Shown one piece after another: positions 1-8,504 of a stretch of DNA of 64,000 bases. A program made the translations under genes and the position numbers. This stretch comes from Sphingomonas pituitosa NBRC 102491. Its GTDB lineage: Bacteria > Pseudomonadota > Alphaproteobacteria > Sphingomonadales > Sphingomonadaceae. Each line of letters starts with the position of its first letter. Position 1 is the stretch's first letter. Under the pieces are notes generated by a model that worked only from the letters and a program-made list of their open reading frames with translations, was not told the DNA's origin and did not search any database. The stretch is taken from assembly GCF_001598435.1 (NCBI RefSeq), contig NZ_BCYY01000015.1, positions 80,680 to 144,679 on the forward strand, in the 5' to 3' direction.

Positions 1-699
1 GCCGGACGGATCGCGTTGGACCACGCGGATTCGATCTTCGCGACCGGCGACGAACTGCTGGACGTGCTGCGCGAGACCGGCCGCACGCGCCAGGCGGTGC
101 GGATCGGCGCGCTGGCGACGCTGTCGCGCAACTTCCAGATCGGATTCGTCCAGCCCCTGCTCCACCGGGCCGATGTGGAGCTGGTGCTGCGCTCGGGCAG
201 TGCGGCGGAGCTGATGCAAGCGCTCGCGAGCCTGCAGCTCGATGTGGTGCTGGCCAACCGCCCGCCCGCCCGCGATGCGATCACGCCCTATCTTTCCCAC
301 AAGATCGCCGAGCAGCGCGTGAGCCTCATCGGTCGCCCCGGCATCGCCGGCGACACCAGCCTTGCCGCGCTGCTCGCCACCCAGCCTCTGGTACTGCCGA
401 CGCTGGAAAGCAGCGTGCGCGCCGCCTTCGATGCGCTCGCTGCAACCTTGGGCGTGCGCCCCCAGATCGCCGCCGAGGTGGACGACATGGCGATGATGCG
501 TCTGCTCGCCCGCGAGGGCGTGGGGCTGGCCGTGCTTCCCCCGATCGTCGTGCGCGACGAGCTGGCGGCGGGCAGCCTGGTCGAACTCGATCAGCTTCCG
601 CAGGTCACCGAGAGCTTTTACGCCGTCACGCTGGATCGGCGCTTCCCCAACCCGCTGGTGGCCGCGCTGCTGCGCGACGCTGCCGCGGCACAGGCATAG
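1..699 (+). CDS. LysR-family regulator, NhaR-like, C-terminal part (5' end outside window)
   Basis: The reading frame is open from base 1, so the DNA-binding domain lies upstream of the window and only the linker helix and substrate-binding domain are visible. The first in-frame residues (AGRIALDHADSIF) fit the end of the LysR linker helix, so the TTG at 16 is not the true start. The visible part runs through a two-lobe effector domain and includes the segments RIGALATLSRNFQIGF and LLAREGVGLAVLPPIVV. The order of these elements resembles NhaR-type LysR regulators, which control sodium/proton antiporter genes in enterobacteria. The target here is unknown because the 5' neighbour cannot be seen. 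Confidence 0.85.
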   Translation, partial: AGRIALDHADSIFATGDELLDVLRETGRTRQAVRIGALATLSRNFQIGFVQPLLHRADVELVLRSGSAAELMQALASLQLDVVLANRPPARDAITPYLSHKIAEQRVSLIGRPGIAGDTSLAALLATQPLVLPTLESSVRAAFDALAATLGVRPQIAAEVDDMAMMRLLAREGVGLAVLPPIVVRDELAAGSLVELDQLPQVTESFYAVTLDRRFPNPLVAALLRDAAAAQA

Positions 700-779
700 C
701 CGCCGGTCCGGGAGCCGGACCGCGTGCCGATGTCGATTCTCCAAAATTAGTAGGATTGGGCTAGGTGCAAGGGATGGAG

Positions 780-1547
780 ATGCGAAAGATTTGCAGCGGC
801 TGCCGCGACGGCACCGATTTCGCCATCCCGTTCGGCATGGCGTTCCAGCCGATCGTCGACACGCTGACGGGCGCGCCGTTCGCCTATGAAGCGCTGGTGC
901 GCGGCGCAGACGGGACAGGCGCGATCCACGTCCTGTCGCAGGTGACGGACGCCAATCGCTACGCCTTCGATCAGGCCTGCCGGGTCAAGGCCATTGAAAC
1001 CGCGATGGCCGCCGGGCTGATGGCCACCGGCGCTTTCCTCTCCATCAACTTTCTGCCCAACGCCGTCTATTCGCCGATGGCCTGCATCCAGCTGACGCTG
1101 CAGACCGCGCGCAAGGCCGGGCTGCCGCTGGACCGCCTGATCTTCGAGTTCACCGAGAACGAGCAGATGGGCTCGCCCGAACATGTCGCCACGATCATCG
1201 AATCGTACAAGCAGATCGGCTTCAAGGTCGCAATCGATGATTTCGGCGCCGGACATTCGGGCCTCGATCGTTTCGCCCGCTTCGCACCGGACGAAGTGAA
1301 GCTGGACATGGAGCTTGTGCGGAACATCGACGGCGATCGTCGACGCCAGGCGATCGTGCGCGCCGTCGCGGGCCTTTGTGCCGAACTCGAAACGCTGCTG
1401 ATCGCCGAGGGGATCGAAACCGCTGCCGAGGCCGCGACGCTGCGCGACCTCGGCGTGCGCTATCACCAAGGCTATTGGTACGCGCGACCGGCCCTCGGCG
1501 TGCTGCCCGCCATCAGCGAGGACGCGCTCCGCGCCCGACCCGACTAG
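780..1547 (+). CDS. Stand-alone EAL-domain cyclic-di-GMP phosphodiesterase
   Basis: The product is about 255 residues and consists almost entirely of one EAL domain, with no sensory or GGDEF partner. It should hydrolyse cyclic-di-GMP in the cytoplasm. The catalytic set looks intact: the EAL signature in YEALVRG, the glutamate in FEFTENEQM, DDFGAGHSG with the paired aspartates, KLDMELVRNID with the conserved lysine, and AEGIET near the end. A CSGC pair lies at the extreme N-terminus. The frame can also start at GTG 765 or ATG 774. ATG 780 is preferred because an AAGGG stretch lies six bases upstream. The input signal cannot be read from the sequence. Confidence 0.85.
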   Translation: MRKICSGCRDGTDFAIPFGMAFQPIVDTLTGAPFAYEALVRGADGTGAIHVLSQVTDANRYAFDQACRVKAIETAMAAGLMATGAFLSINFLPNAVYSPMACIQLTLQTARKAGLPLDRLIFEFTENEQMGSPEHVATIIESYKQIGFKVAIDDFGAGHSGLDRFARFAPDEVKLDMELVRNIDGDRRRQAIVRAVAGLCAELETLLIAEGIETAAEAATLRDLGVRYHQGYWYARPALGVLPAISEDALRARPD

Positions 1548-1618
1548 TCCTGCCGCGCCTTGGCCTATACAGGGACCAGGAGCCCGCCCCGGGCGACACA
1601 GCATCGCAGGCAAGATCC

Positions 1619-3142
1619 ATGACCGTCCTCATCCAGGAAGCCGATCTGATCGAGAGCGTCGCCGACGCGCTCCAGTACATCTCCTATTACCACCCGATGG
1701 ATTATATCCGCGCGCTGGGCGACGCCTATGAGGCCGAGCAGGGCCCCGCCGCCAAGGATGCCATCGCCCAGATCCTGACCAACAGCCGGATGTGCGCGGA
1801 GGGGCATCGCCCGATCTGCCAGGATACCGGCATCGTCACCGTGTTCATCAAATGGGGCCAGAAGTGCGTGCTGGACAGCGAGCGTTCGCTGCAGGACGTC
1901 GTCGATGAAGGCGTGCGCCGCGCCTATCTCCACCCAGAGAACCGTCTGCGCGCCTCGATCCTGCGCGATCCGGCCTTTTCCCGCGTCAACACCAAGGACA
2001 ATACCCCTTGCGTGCTCAACGTCGAGATGGTGCCCGGCGACCATGTCCATGTCGAGCTGGCGGCCAAGGGCGGCGGCTCGGAGAACAAGTCGAAGTTCGC
2101 GATGCTCAACCCGAGCGATTCGATCGTCGACTGGGTGCTCGAGATGGTCCCGAAGATGGGTGCCGGCTGGTGCCCGCCGGGCATGCTCGGCATCGGCATC
2201 GGCGGCACCGCCGAGAAGGCCGTGACGCTCGCCAAGCAGTCACTGATGGGCGACATTGACATGGCCCAGCTCAAGCTGCGCGGGCCGCAGAACGATATCG
2301 AAAAGCTGCGCATCGAGATCTTCGACAAGGTCAACGCGCTGGGCATCGGTGCGCAGGGCCTGGGCGGGCTCGCCACGATCCTCGACGTGAAGATCCTCGA
2401 CTATCCGACGCACGCCGCGTCGAAGCCGATCGCGATGATCCCGAACTGCGCCGCCACCCGCCACGCGCATTTCAGCCTCGACGGCAGCGGCCCGGTCTAT
2501 CTCGACCCGCCGAGCCTGGACGAATGGCCGAAGGTGGAATGGGCGCCGTCGAAGGAATCGATCCGCGTCGATCTCGACACGCTGACCCCCGAAGTTGTGG
2601 CGAGCTGGAAGCCGGGCGATCGCCTGCTGCTCAACGGCAAGATGCTCACCGGCCGCGACGCCGCGCACAAGCGCATCCAGGACATGCTGTCGCGCGGCGA
2701 GGAACTGCCGGTCGATTTCAAGGGTCGGGTGATCTATTATGTCGGCCCGGTCGATCCGGTGCGTGACGAAGTCGTCGGCCCCGCCGGCCCCACCACCGCG
2801 ACGCGGATGGACAAGTTCACCGAGATGATGCTCGCCCAGACCGGGCTGATCGCGATGGTCGGCAAGGCGGAGCGTGGTCCGGTGGCGATCGAAGCGATCC
2901 GCAACCACAAGGCCGCCTATCTGATGGCGGTGGGCGGTGCGGCCTATCTCGTCTCCCGCGCCATCAAGGGCGCGCGCGTGGTCGGCTTCGAGGATCTCGG
3001 CATGGAAGCGATCTACGAATTCGACGTGAAGGACATGCCGGTGACGGTCGCCGTCGACGCGACCGGCGAGAGCGTCCACCACACCGGTCCGCTGGTGTGG
3101 CGCGAGAAGATCGCCAAGGAACGGCTGCTCCAGCAGGCCTGA
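1619..3142 (+). CDS. fumA: Fumarate hydratase, class I (iron-sulfur)
   Basis: This 507-residue single-chain enzyme interconverts fumarate and malate in the TCA cycle. It is the oxygen-sensitive, iron-sulfur class I type, not the class II FumC type. The three cluster cysteines are visible at about C67 (ICQDTG), C185 (GWCPPG) and C277 (IPNCAATRH). Their spacings of 118 and 92 residues are close to those of E. coli FumA. The N-terminal alpha domain and C-terminal beta domain (GPTTATRMDKF, VGKAERGP) are fused as in FumA/FumB. A longer open frame reaches back to 1376 but overlaps the EAL gene. The ATG at 1619 begins the conserved protein. Confidence 0.95.
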   Translation: MTVLIQEADLIESVADALQYISYYHPMDYIRALGDAYEAEQGPAAKDAIAQILTNSRMCAEGHRPICQDTGIVTVFIKWGQKCVLDSERSLQDVVDEGVRRAYLHPENRLRASILRDPAFSRVNTKDNTPCVLNVEMVPGDHVHVELAAKGGGSENKSKFAMLNPSDSIVDWVLEMVPKMGAGWCPPGMLGIGIGGTAEKAVTLAKQSLMGDIDMAQLKLRGPQNDIEKLRIEIFDKVNALGIGAQGLGGLATILDVKILDYPTHAASKPIAMIPNCAATRHAHFSLDGSGPVYLDPPSLDEWPKVEWAPSKESIRVDLDTLTPEVVASWKPGDRLLLNGKMLTGRDAAHKRIQDMLSRGEELPVDFKGRVIYYVGPVDPVRDEVVGPAGPTTATRMDKFTEMMLAQTGLIAMVGKAERGPVAIEAIRNHKAAYLMAVGGAAYLVSRAIKGARVVGFEDLGMEAIYEFDVKDMPVTVAVDATGESVHHTGPLVWREKIAKERLLQQA

Positions 3143-3146
3143 GACG

Positions 3147-3536
3147 ATGGGCACGCCCGCCGAGACGCGGTGGCGCCGCCGCGCGCGCATCGTGCTGGCG
3201 TGCCTGTATCTGCTGGCGGGCGTGCTGCACCTGTGGGTGCCGCGCCCGTTCCTGCACATCACCCCTGCATGGGTGCCCTATCCGGCCCTCGTCATCGCCG
3301 GCACCGGCCTGTGCGAGATCGCCGGCGCAATGGGCCTGCTGACGGTGCGGCTGCGCAAGCTCGCGGGCGTGATGCTCGCGCTCTACGCGCTGTGCGTGTT
3401 CCCGGCGAACCTCCAGCACGCGGTGCAGGATCTATCGACCGGCACGGGGCTCGGCTGGGCCTATCACGCGCCGCGATTATTCGTGCAGCCGCTGCTCTGC
3501 TGGGGGGCGCTCTGGGCGGGTAGCGTCGGGCGTTAG
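3147..3536 (+). CDS. DoxX-like small integral membrane protein
   Basis: A 129-residue hydrophobic protein with about four membrane segments: an N-terminal RIVLACLYLLAGVLHL helix, a PALVIAGTGLCEIAGAMGLL helix, VMLALYALCVFPANL, and a C-terminal LFVQPLLCWGALWA helix. The length and the GxxEI-type second helix fit the DoxX/MauE-like superfamily, whose members are linked to redox or quinone chemistry but are mostly unassigned. It starts four bases after the fumarase stop and is probably cotranscribed with it. Its stop overlaps the end of the convergent minus-strand gene by four bases. The family assignment is from topology, so the function is open. Confidence 0.65.
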   Translation: MGTPAETRWRRRARIVLACLYLLAGVLHLWVPRPFLHITPAWVPYPALVIAGTGLCEIAGAMGLLTVRLRKLAGVMLALYALCVFPANLQHAVQDLSTGTGLGWAYHAPRLFVQPLLCWGALWAGSVGR

Positions 3537-3850
3537 CCCCCGAGCGCGTCCGCCAGGTGGCAGTTCTTGCCCGGCTTCAGATTCTCGACGCTCTCGACCT
3601 GCAGGATCGAGCCGCCATCCGGCCCCTCGACATAGCGGCCGATCACCTCGCCATAGGCGGGGAGCCTGGCCTTGCGGAGCGTGTCCATCGCATGTCCGCC
3701 AGGCGCATCGACCAGCGCATAGCGGTTCTCGACCAGGTCGCAGCGGCGCAGGACGATGGCGTTGCCGGACCGCTCCAGCGTGCCGATGAAGACATCGGCG
3801 CCCTCCTGCAGCGGCGTCGCGACGGCCAGCGCGATCAGCACGCCGATCAC
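3533..3850 (-). CDS. Small secreted protein of unknown function
   Basis: A 105-residue protein that I do not recognise. It begins with a short hydrophobic stretch (MIGVLIALAVATPLQ), compatible with a signal peptide or membrane anchor, followed by a small beta-rich domain with two cysteines (in RRCDLV and KNCHLA). The start is GTG at 3850, in a GTGA overlap with the stop of the upstream 217-residue gene. That overlap implies translational coupling, so the two are likely functional partners in the periplasm. The 3' end overlaps the convergent DoxX-like gene by four bases. Confidence 0.6.
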   Translation of the reverse strand: MIGVLIALAVATPLQEGADVFIGTLERSGNAIVLRRCDLVENRYALVDAPGGHAMDTLRKARLPAYGEVIGRYVEGPDGGSILQVESVENLKPGKNCHLADALGG

Positions 3851-4500
3851 AGCGGGTTGCCGTCCTTGTCGAGTAGTTCGATCTTGTACGAACAGCCGTA
3901 CAGCGTCTTGCCGGGGTGCGTCGCGACGTTGGACACGTTCAGGGCGATGCGGGTCCGGGCGCGGAAATGATCGCCATCGGCGGGATTGGTGACGTCGCGG
4001 ATCACGCGCTCGCCGATGAACTTGCGGAACTTGATCTCGGCCTCCGCCTGCGCCCGCGTCACCTTGCCCGAGGCGACGAGCGCATCCACCAGCCCATCGG
4101 CGGGCATCGCATTCTCGATCTGCTCCTTGCCCGCGATCACCGCAGGATCGGGCTGATCGAGGATGGCCAATACCCCGGTCGAGGTGAAGGCGATGCGGCG
4201 CGTGCTGTACGTGCCGGACACGACGATCGGGGTGGGCAGTTCATATTCCTGCATCAGGAAATTTGGGGACTTCACTGCCTTCCACTGCCGCTTGGCGGCC
4301 AGCTTCTCCTCGCCGCTTATCGCCATGGCGAAGCTGTTGTAAGCCGGCGCTTCCAGCCGGCATTCGATGGCGTCCTTCACGTCGACGGTCGACGGATCGA
4401 AATCGTCCGCGGCGGAAGCGGTGTCCTGCATGGATGCGGCGAAGGAGGCTGCCGGCAACAGCGCGGCAAGCAGGGCAGTTCCGAGACGCGGGATCTTCAT
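3847..4500 (-). CDS. Secreted hypothetical protein (signal peptide)
   Basis: A protein of about 217 residues with a clear Sec signal peptide (KIPRLGTALLAALLPAASFAAS, likely cleaved after SFA). The mature part contains only two cysteines, in IECRLEAP and LYGCSYKI, one near each end, so a single disulfide bond is possible. No enzyme motif is visible and I do not recognise a family. The frame can start at GTG 4506, but ATG 4500 is chosen because a GGTGG stretch precedes it and the signal peptide is then normal. It is coupled to the downstream 105-residue secreted protein by a GTGA overlap. Confidence 0.65.
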   Translation of the reverse strand: MKIPRLGTALLAALLPAASFAASMQDTASAADDFDPSTVDVKDAIECRLEAPAYNSFAMAISGEEKLAAKRQWKAVKSPNFLMQEYELPTPIVVSGTYSTRRIAFTSTGVLAILDQPDPAVIAGKEQIENAMPADGLVDALVASGKVTRAQAEAEIKFRKFIGERVIRDVTNPADGDHFRARTRIALNVSNVATHPGKTLYGCSYKIELLDKDGNPL

Positions 4501-4585
4501 GGCCACCGGTTATTACGCGGCCGTCCAGGCGACAAGGAGTTCGCGCCGAACCGATGCGGTACCCAGGCCGGCCAGATCCTGCCCA

Positions 4586-5086
4586 CTATTCCGGCAGGAT
4601 CCGCACCCGGCGCTTGCCCCAATAGCTGAGGTCGACCGAGAAATGCACCGGCGCGCCCTTGCGCGTGAGGATCATCTGGTCGCCGCGGCCGCCTTCGCCG
4701 GTATAGGTGAAGGCCCAGCCCTGCTTCTTCAGCACCTCGGAAACCTTCAGGACCGCAGACTGATCGCGATCGTGCCAGAGGGTGATCTGCCGGAAGCCGC
4801 TGGCACCGTCGTCGCCGGTCAGGTCGAGCGCCGCCTCATAGGGGCCCTGCCCGAGCAGCATCACGCCCGAGCGGCGGCAGCGCAGATGCCCCCCGTCCAT
4901 CTGCAGGCAGTCGTCGAACCCGGCGCGCTTCGCATCCGCCAGGCTACCGCTTACCGGCAGGCCGGCATAGGCAAGCGACGGCGGCGGCGGTGCGGGCGGC
5001 GCCGACTGGCAGCCGGCGATCAGCAGTGCCGCGGCCATGGCCGCCCCCCGGGATGCACTGCGATGGTTATGATGCAACTTCGGCAT
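4586..5086 (-). CDS. Predicted outer-membrane lipoprotein, unknown function
   Basis: A 166-residue protein with a lipoprotein signal: basic N-terminus, hydrophobic AAMAAALL, and lipobox LIAGC with the lipidated cysteine near residue 28. A proline-rich linker follows (SAPPAPPPPS), then a compact domain with a cysteine pair in DDCLQMDGGHLRCRR. The ATG at 5086 has a strong GGGGGAGG Shine-Dalgarno. The gene lies 21 bases downstream of the tetR stop on the same strand and is probably cotranscribed with it, so it may belong to the efflux regulon. No function can be assigned from the sequence. Confidence 0.7.
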   Translation of the reverse strand: MPKLHHNHRSASRGAAMAAALLIAGCQSAPPAPPPPSLAYAGLPVSGSLADAKRAGFDDCLQMDGGHLRCRRSGVMLLGQGPYEAALDLTGDDGASGFRQITLWHDRDQSAVLKVSEVLKKQGWAFTYTGEGGRGDQMILTRKGAPVHFSVDLSYWGKRRVRILPE

Positions 5087-5107
5087 GGCCTCCCCCTCGC
5101 GGGTTGC

Positions 5108-5749
5108 CTAGGCGGCGCGGGGCTCCGGCGCAAACGCTCGAAGGAAGAGATCGACGATATAATCCGTTTCCTCGTCCATCTCGGCGTCGCTGAACTGGTA
5201 GCCGAGCATCGCCCGCTGGTGCGAGCCCATGCACAGGCTGGTCAGCGCGAACGCGGCCTTCAGCGGATCGGACTGGCGCAGTTGCCCCTTGTGCATCGCG
5301 TCCTCCAGATGCGCCGCCAGCATCTCGCGGGTGCGCTGCGGACCGCGGCGGAAGAAGATCTCCCCCATCTCGGGCGTGCGCTCCACCTCCGCATGGATCA
5401 CCCGGTGCAGCTGGATCGCCTCACGCGACGTCACCTTGCGCAACAGGCTGCGGATGAACGCGCAAAGCGTCGCCTGCAGGTTGTCCGACGGGACCAGCAG
5501 CTGCATCACCTGCTCGCGATAGTCGCGCGTCGCCTCATCGACACAGGCGTCGAACAATTCTTCCTTCGACGCGAAATAGCTCCACAACGTGCCCTTGGAT
5601 CCGCCCAGCTCCGCCGCGATCGCCGACATCGAAACGCCGGCATAGCCCTGCTCCATGAAATGGCGCTTGGCGATGGCGAGGATGGCGGCGCGCCGGTCCT
5701 GCTTCCGCGCTTCACGCTTGCCGAGACATTTGGGCGTTACGATTTCCAT
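5108..5749 (-). CDS. TetR-family repressor of the divergent efflux operon
   Basis: A 213-residue protein with an N-terminal TetR helix-turn-helix (residues about 15-65: AILAIAKRHFMEQGYAGVSM, then GGSKGTLWSYFASKEELF) and a helical C-terminal ligand domain. Similar AcrR-like proteins repress drug-efflux genes and are released by the pump substrates. It is transcribed divergently from the NodT/EmrA/EmrB operon. Two nearly identical inverted repeats lie in the 90-base intergenic region, one overlapping each promoter, so autoregulation is expected. There is no Shine-Dalgarno. The predicted -10 (TATAGT, 5761-5756) places the transcript start close to the ATG, so the message may be leaderless. Confidence 0.9.
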   Translation of the reverse strand: MEIVTPKCLGKREARKQDRRAAILAIAKRHFMEQGYAGVSMSAIAAELGGSKGTLWSYFASKEELFDACVDEATRDYREQVMQLLVPSDNLQATLCAFIRSLLRKVTSREAIQLHRVIHAEVERTPEMGEIFFRRGPQRTREMLAAHLEDAMHKGQLRQSDPLKAAFALTSLCMGSHQRAMLGYQFSDAEMDEETDYIVDLFLRAFAPEPRAA

Positions 5750-5751
5750 AA

Positions 5752-5827
5752 CCGTACTATAGGGTACGATTTTCTATTGACAAGGGCGAAAGGCCTCTCC
5801 ATCTGGAACTCGTACCCAATAGTACGG
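5752..5827. promoter_or_regulatory. Divergent promoter region with two TetR operators
   Basis: Site 1 (5752-5769) reads CCGTACTATAGGGTACGA. Site 2 (5810-5827) reads TCGTACCCAATAGTACGG, which is the reverse complement of site 1 except at one central base. Each contains the inverted repeat CGTAC-N6-GTACG. Site 1 covers a minus-strand -10 (TATAGT) with TTGTCA 16 bases upstream. Site 2 covers the equivalent plus-strand AATAGT, and a TTGACA lies at 5777-5782. Binding by the adjacent TetR protein would block both directions. Assignment to this TetR is inferred from position. Confidence 0.8.
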
Positions 5828-5839
5828 TTTTTCCAGACC

Positions 5840-7306
5840 ATGATGAGTCGTTTCCCAACAAGGCCCTTGTTGCTGTCTGCGGCTGCCGCTTCGGCGCTGG
5901 CAGCCTGCGCGCCGGTGCCCGATCTCGGCGCCCGCCCCGACGTGCGCGCCGCCAACAGCTACGCGGCGGACCAGTCGTTCGCCGGCTCCGCGCAGGCGCA
6001 GTGGCCCGTCACCAACTGGTGGACCGCCTATAACGATCCGCAGCTCAACGCGTTGATGGACGAGGCCTTTCGCGGCGCGCCCAATCTGGCTGCGGCGGCC
6101 GCGCGGCTGCGCTCGGCACAGGCCTATGCCGTCCAGGTCGGCGCGGCCCGCCTGCCGCGCGTCGATGCCAGCGGTTCGGCGGCGGCCAACCAGATCAATG
6201 TGGGCGATGGCCTGCCGATCGAGATCGGCTCCAACGTCCAGACGATCGGGTACGGCACGCTCAACCTGGCGTTCGATCTGGACCTTTGGGGCAAGAACCG
6301 CTCGCAGCTCGCCGCCGCCACCTCCGAAGCGGAGGCAGCCCGGCTCGAGCTGGAACAGGCACGGCTCGCGCTGTCGACCAACATCGCCGCCGCCTATGCC
6401 GATCTCGCCCGCCTCGCGGCCGACCGCCGCGTGCAGGAGCGTGCGCTGGAAGTGCGCCTCGCCACGCAGAAGCTGGTCACCGATCGCGTGACCAACGGGC
6501 TCGAGACGCGCGCCGAGGAGAAGCAGGCAGCCTCCGCCGTTCCCGCCGCACGCGCCCAGCTCGCCGCGATCGACGAGGATATCGGCCTCACCCGCAACCG
6601 CATCGCGGCACTGCTCGGCCAGGGTCCGGATCGCGGGCTGAGCATCGCCCTGCCCGCCGCGCCGACCGAAGCGCGCGGCATCCCCGCCGACGTGACGACG
6701 GACCTGATCGGCCGCCGACCGGACATCGCCGCCGCCCGCGCCCGGGTGGAGGCCGCCGCCAGCCGGATCAAGGCCGCCCGCGCCGACTTTTATCCGTCGA
6801 TCCGCCTGAGCGCATTGGCCGGCTATGGCGCGCTCGGCCTTGACAACCTTGTCAAAGGTAGTGGCGCATCGGTGTTCCAGGCCGGTCCGGCGATCAGTCT
6901 GCCGATCTTCCATGGGGGCGAGCTGCGCGGCCAATATGCCCGCGCCCGCGCCACCTATGACGAGGCGGTCGCCAATTACGACAACAGCGTCACCACGGCG
7001 TATCACGACGTGGCCGATGCAGTGACCAGCCAGAAGGCGCTGGCCACGCGGCTGGCGCAGAGCCGCCAAGCGCTCGAAGATTCCGAACAGGCCTATGGAA
7101 TCGCACAGCAACGCTACCAAGGCGGGCTCTCGCGGTTTCTCGATGTTCTGACCGCCGAGGAGAGGGTGTTGCAGAACCGCCAGATCGTCGCCGCGTTGGA
7201 GGCTCGTGCGTTCGCGCTCGACGTCCAACTCGTCCGCGCGCTCGGCGGAGGCTTTTCTACCAACAACGCGGCGGTCGCCGCTTCCGAGGTCAAGACCAAT
7301 GGCTGA
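5840..7306 (+). CDS. NodT-family outer-membrane efflux lipoprotein (OprM/TolC-like)
   Basis: A 488-residue outer-membrane factor that forms the exit channel of a tripartite efflux pump. It has a lipoprotein signal with lipobox SALAAC (cysteine about residue 23), followed by the two-fold repeated OEP structure: NWWTAYNDPQLNALMDEA, long coiled-coil helices rich in alanine and arginine, and the family-typical LIGRRPDIAAARARVEAA and GPAISLPIFHGGELRGQY. The open frame extends far upstream to 4367, but the protein clearly begins at ATG 5840 or 5843. Its end overlaps the start of the adaptor gene by eight bases. It is the first gene of the efflux operon and is probably controlled by the divergent TetR. 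Confidence 0.93.
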   Translation: MMSRFPTRPLLLSAAAASALAACAPVPDLGARPDVRAANSYAADQSFAGSAQAQWPVTNWWTAYNDPQLNALMDEAFRGAPNLAAAAARLRSAQAYAVQVGAARLPRVDASGSAAANQINVGDGLPIEIGSNVQTIGYGTLNLAFDLDLWGKNRSQLAAATSEAEAARLELEQARLALSTNIAAAYADLARLAADRRVQERALEVRLATQKLVTDRVTNGLETRAEEKQAASAVPAARAQLAAIDEDIGLTRNRIAALLGQGPDRGLSIALPAAPTEARGIPADVTTDLIGRRPDIAAARARVEAAASRIKAARADFYPSIRLSALAGYGALGLDNLVKGSGASVFQAGPAISLPIFHGGELRGQYARARATYDEAVANYDNSVTTAYHDVADAVTSQKALATRLAQSRQALEDSEQAYGIAQQRYQGGLSRFLDVLTAEERVLQNRQIVAALEARAFALDVQLVRALGGGFSTNNAAVAASEVKTNG

Positions 7307-8492
7307 TGCAGAACCCGCCATCCATTCCGCACGCGGCGACGCCGCCGATCGCAACGAGCCCTCCCAGGCGCCCGCCCCCGTCGACATGGACGACGGCCGG
7401 CGCAAGACGCTGCGCAAGCGGCTGATGCTCGGCGTGGGCGGCCTCGTCCTGATCGCCGGGCTCGGCTATGGCGGCTATTACATGGCCGTCGGCAGCCACT
7501 TCGTGAGCACCGACAACGCCTATGTTGGTGCCGACAGCGCCAGCATCACCCCGATGACCGGCGGCCAGGTGCTCCGTGTCGCGGTGTCGGACACCCAGGC
7601 GGTGAAGAAGGGCGACGTGCTCGTCCAGATCGACGACAGCGATGCCAAGATCGCGCTGGCCCAGGCCGAGGCCGATCTCGGCCGCGCCACCCGCCAGTTC
7701 GGCCAGACCTCGGCGACCAGCGAAGCGCTCGCCGCGCAGGTGCAGGCGCGCGAGGCGGACATTGCCCGCGCCCGCGCGCAGGTGACCGCGGCACAAGCCG
7801 ATTTCCAGAAGGCGCAGATCGACCTGTCCCGCCGCCAGAAGCTCGCGCCCAACGGCGCGGTCTCGGGCGAGGAGCTGAGCTCGGCGACCAACGCCTTCGC
7901 GGCGGCCCGCGCCAACCTCGAACTCGCCAAGGCGGGTCTGGCGCAGGCGACCTCGACCCGCGTCGCGGCCAGCGGCCAGCTGGCGGCGAACCAGGCGCTG
8001 GTCAACGGCACCACCGCGACCACGGCGCCGGAAGTGCTCGCGGCCCGCGCCAAGGTGGATCAGGCCAAGCTCGACCTCGCCCGCACCACGATCCGCGCGC
8101 CGTTCGACGGCGTGGTCACCCGGCGCAACGTCCAGGTCGGCCAGCGCGTCGCGCCGGGCGCACAGCTGATGCTGATCGTGCCGCTGAACCAGCTCTATGT
8201 CGACGCCAACTTCAAGGAAGGCCAGCTGACCCGCGTAAAGGTCGGCCAGCCGGTGACGCTGACGTCGGACCTCTATGGCGGCGACGTCGAATATCATGGT
8301 CGGGTGATCGGCTTCTCGGGCGGCACGGGCTCGTCCTTCGCGCTGATCCCGGCGCAGAACGCGACCGGCAACTGGATCAAGGTGGTCCAGCGCCTGCCGG
8401 TCCGTGTCGCGCTCGACCCCAGGGAACTGCAGCAGCACCCGCTGCGCGTCGGCCTGTCGATGGACGCCGAGATCGACACCTCGGCCAAGTAA
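7299..8492 (+). CDS. EmrA-like membrane fusion (periplasmic adaptor) protein
   Basis: A 397-residue HlyD/EmrA-family adaptor that bridges an inner-membrane MFS pump and an outer-membrane channel. A cytoplasmic tail (about residues 1-38) is followed by one membrane segment (LMLGVGGLVLIAGLGYGGYY) and the barrel-lipoyl-hairpin core, with FVSTDNAYVGADSASITPMTGGQV, a long alanine-rich coiled-coil hairpin, then TTIRAPFDGVVTRRNVQVGQRV and the beta-barrel NQLYVDANFKEGQL. The DNAYV and ANFKEGQL segments are typical of the EmrA branch. The start at ATG 7299 overlaps nodT. The emrB-like gene follows after 12 bases. Confidence 0.93.
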   Translation: MADAEPAIHSARGDAADRNEPSQAPAPVDMDDGRRKTLRKRLMLGVGGLVLIAGLGYGGYYMAVGSHFVSTDNAYVGADSASITPMTGGQVLRVAVSDTQAVKKGDVLVQIDDSDAKIALAQAEADLGRATRQFGQTSATSEALAAQVQAREADIARARAQVTAAQADFQKAQIDLSRRQKLAPNGAVSGEELSSATNAFAAARANLELAKAGLAQATSTRVAASGQLAANQALVNGTTATTAPEVLAARAKVDQAKLDLARTTIRAPFDGVVTRRNVQVGQRVAPGAQLMLIVPLNQLYVDANFKEGQLTRVKVGQPVTLTSDLYGGDVEYHGRVIGFSGGTGSSFALIPAQNATGNWIKVVQRLPVRVALDPRELQQHPLRVGLSMDAEIDTSAK

Positions 8493-8504
8493 GGAACACG
8501 TGCC

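Noticed and set aside
1376..1618. N-terminal extension of the fumarase frame
   Set aside because: It overlaps the EAL gene in another frame and lacks fumarase similarity. The conserved protein begins at ATG 1619.
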